Shown in pieces: positions 63,507 through 64,000 of a DNA stretch of 64,000 nucleotides. Each line of letters starts with the position of its first letter. Position 1 is the first letter of the stretch. The notes under the pieces were generated by a model, which made no database searches, had not been told where the DNA came from, and was given only the letters and a program-made list of their open reading frames with translations. This DNA is from an uncultured Ectothiorhodospiraceae bacterium. GTDB lineage: Bacteria > Pseudomonadota > Gammaproteobacteria > UBA6429 > Thiohalophilaceae. The stretch lies in assembly GCA_947258695.1 (NCBI GenBank), contig CAMYJG010000023.1:1-64000 (forward strand), read 5' to 3'. A program made the translations under genes and the position numbers.

Positions 63507-64000
63507 TTATAGTTCATTGTTTTGTAATATAGTATCAGAATGTAGTAGGTATTTATCTGTTGGTATGTACCTGTTAAAGGAATATACATCCAGGTCAAAT
63601 AAACCAAGAATGTCAAAACATGCGCGTTCATCATCGGTAGATATTTTATTTTTCCATTTTGTGACGAGCGCTTTTTTGCGTTCGACATTATCGCGCGACT
63701 GCATTATTTTTAAAGTATCAGTATTTGACATTTTGATATTTGTAGAGGGTATATTAATTGCCTCCATCATTTTATTGATATCATCAAACTTGAGATAATC
63801 TGCCATAGATTTACAGCTTTTTTCAGAGTTAAGAAGGATTTCTTCATATGATACAAACAACCAGTCATCATTTTTTGCGTATTTCAAGGGTATTAAATTC
63901 TCATAACACCAGGACACTATTCCCTTTTGTAGATCGTTACCTTTGCTATAAATTTTTTTAATCTCTTTAAGCTGGTCTGATGATATGTAATTGTCTTGAT
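63507..64000 (-). CDS. Sulfotransferase-like protein, N-terminal part outside window
   Basis: The frame stays open past the internal GTG at 63917 to the right edge: reading upstream gives QDNYISSDQLKEIKKIYSKG with no stop, so the true start is beyond 64000 and only the last 160 or so residues are visible. The segment WLFVSYEEILLNSEKSCKSMADYLKF is the typical R/S-Y-E-D/E-L-x-x-x-P-like C-terminal part of sulfotransferases, followed by a charged tail with RDNVERKKALVTKWKNKIS. The PAPS-binding loop is not in view. With the gene at 32.0 kb this makes two sulfotransferases in the locus. Confidence 0.75.
   Translation of the reverse strand, partial: QDNYISSDQLKEIKKIYSKGNDLQKGIVSWCYENLIPLKYAKNDDWLFVSYEEILLNSEKSCKSMADYLKFDDINKMMEAINIPSTNIKMSNTDTLKIMQSRDNVERKKALVTKWKNKISTDDERACFDILGLFDLDVYSFNRYIPTDKYLLHSDTILQNNEL

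Noticed and set aside
1-64000. CRISPR arrays, intact insertion sequences, rRNA genes or prophage genes
   Set aside because: No regularly spaced repeats, transposase motifs, rRNA or phage structural proteins were seen anywhere in the window.

Overview
The window looks like part of a gammaproteobacterial chromosome. The first 750 bases carry core genes in a common arrangement: the 3' part of ihfA, whose protein is close to the enterobacterial IHF-alpha sequence, then a MerR-type regulator and a tRNA-Pro(GGG). The rest, about 63 kb, is one large extracellular polysaccharide / protein-sorting locus of the exosortase A (XrtA, PEP-CTERM) type. It is richer in A+T than the core end and patchy in base composition. 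Family names were assigned by reading the protein sequences from memory; no database search was possible.

Layout. 1-0.96 kb: core end. 0.96-3.3 kb (minus): a UDP-hexuronate 4-epimerase and a TviB-like nucleotide-sugar 6-dehydrogenase that supply uronic acid precursors. 3.4-12.6 kb (plus): initiating sugar-phosphate transferase, histidine kinase PrsK, sigma-54 activator PrsR, exosortase XrtA fused to an EpsI domain, and the TPR lipoprotein PrsT. 13.2-19.6 kb (plus): export lipoprotein, chain-length protein, tyrosine kinase, outer-membrane protein, ExeA-like ATPase and DUF3473 polysaccharide deacetylase. 19.6-24.4 kb: an amidotransferase / acyl carrier protein / adenylating ligase / NAD-synthase-like module. 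24.5-28.5 kb: metallo-beta-lactamase-fold protein, glycosyltransferase, CMP-sugar-synthetase-like protein, 2-hydroxyacid dehydrogenase and SDR. 28.8-30.1 kb: SGNH-domain membrane protein.

30.6-42.4 kb is a block entirely on the minus strand: a small PEP-CTERM protein (the only likely exosortase substrate seen), a DEDDh exonuclease-like protein, a sulfotransferase, a glycosyltransferase, an ATP-grasp protein, a second deacetylase, a GNAT-like protein, a DegT aminotransferase, an XrtA-associated FemAB protein and a YdcF-like protein. 42.8-60.3 kb (plus) holds five glycosyltransferases (one fused to a methyltransferase), a GNAT-like protein, two alpha/beta-hydrolase-fold proteins, an O-antigen ligase/polymerase, a CapK-like adenylating enzyme, a second asparagine-synthase-type amidotransferase, an FkbM methyltransferase and a Wzx-type flippase. 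60.3-64 kb (minus) has a methyltransferase, an oxidoreductase-epimerase fusion and a sulfotransferase cut by the window edge.

Read together, the genes suggest a Wzx/Wzy-type pathway making an acidic, probably amidated, deacetylated, methylated and sulfated polymer, coupled to sorting of a PEP-CTERM protein. The clearest new signal is a near-consensus sigma-54 (-24/-12) element directly upstream of the PEP-CTERM gene. It ties the PrsK-PrsR pair 24 kb away to its probable target. A second, weaker sigma-54-like site lies before the glycosyltransferase-methyltransferase fusion gene. The amidotransferase/ACP/ligase/NadE-like module and the cytidylyltransferase/dehydrogenase/SDR module (with no NeuB-type synthase in the window) are the best candidates for undescribed sugar chemistry.
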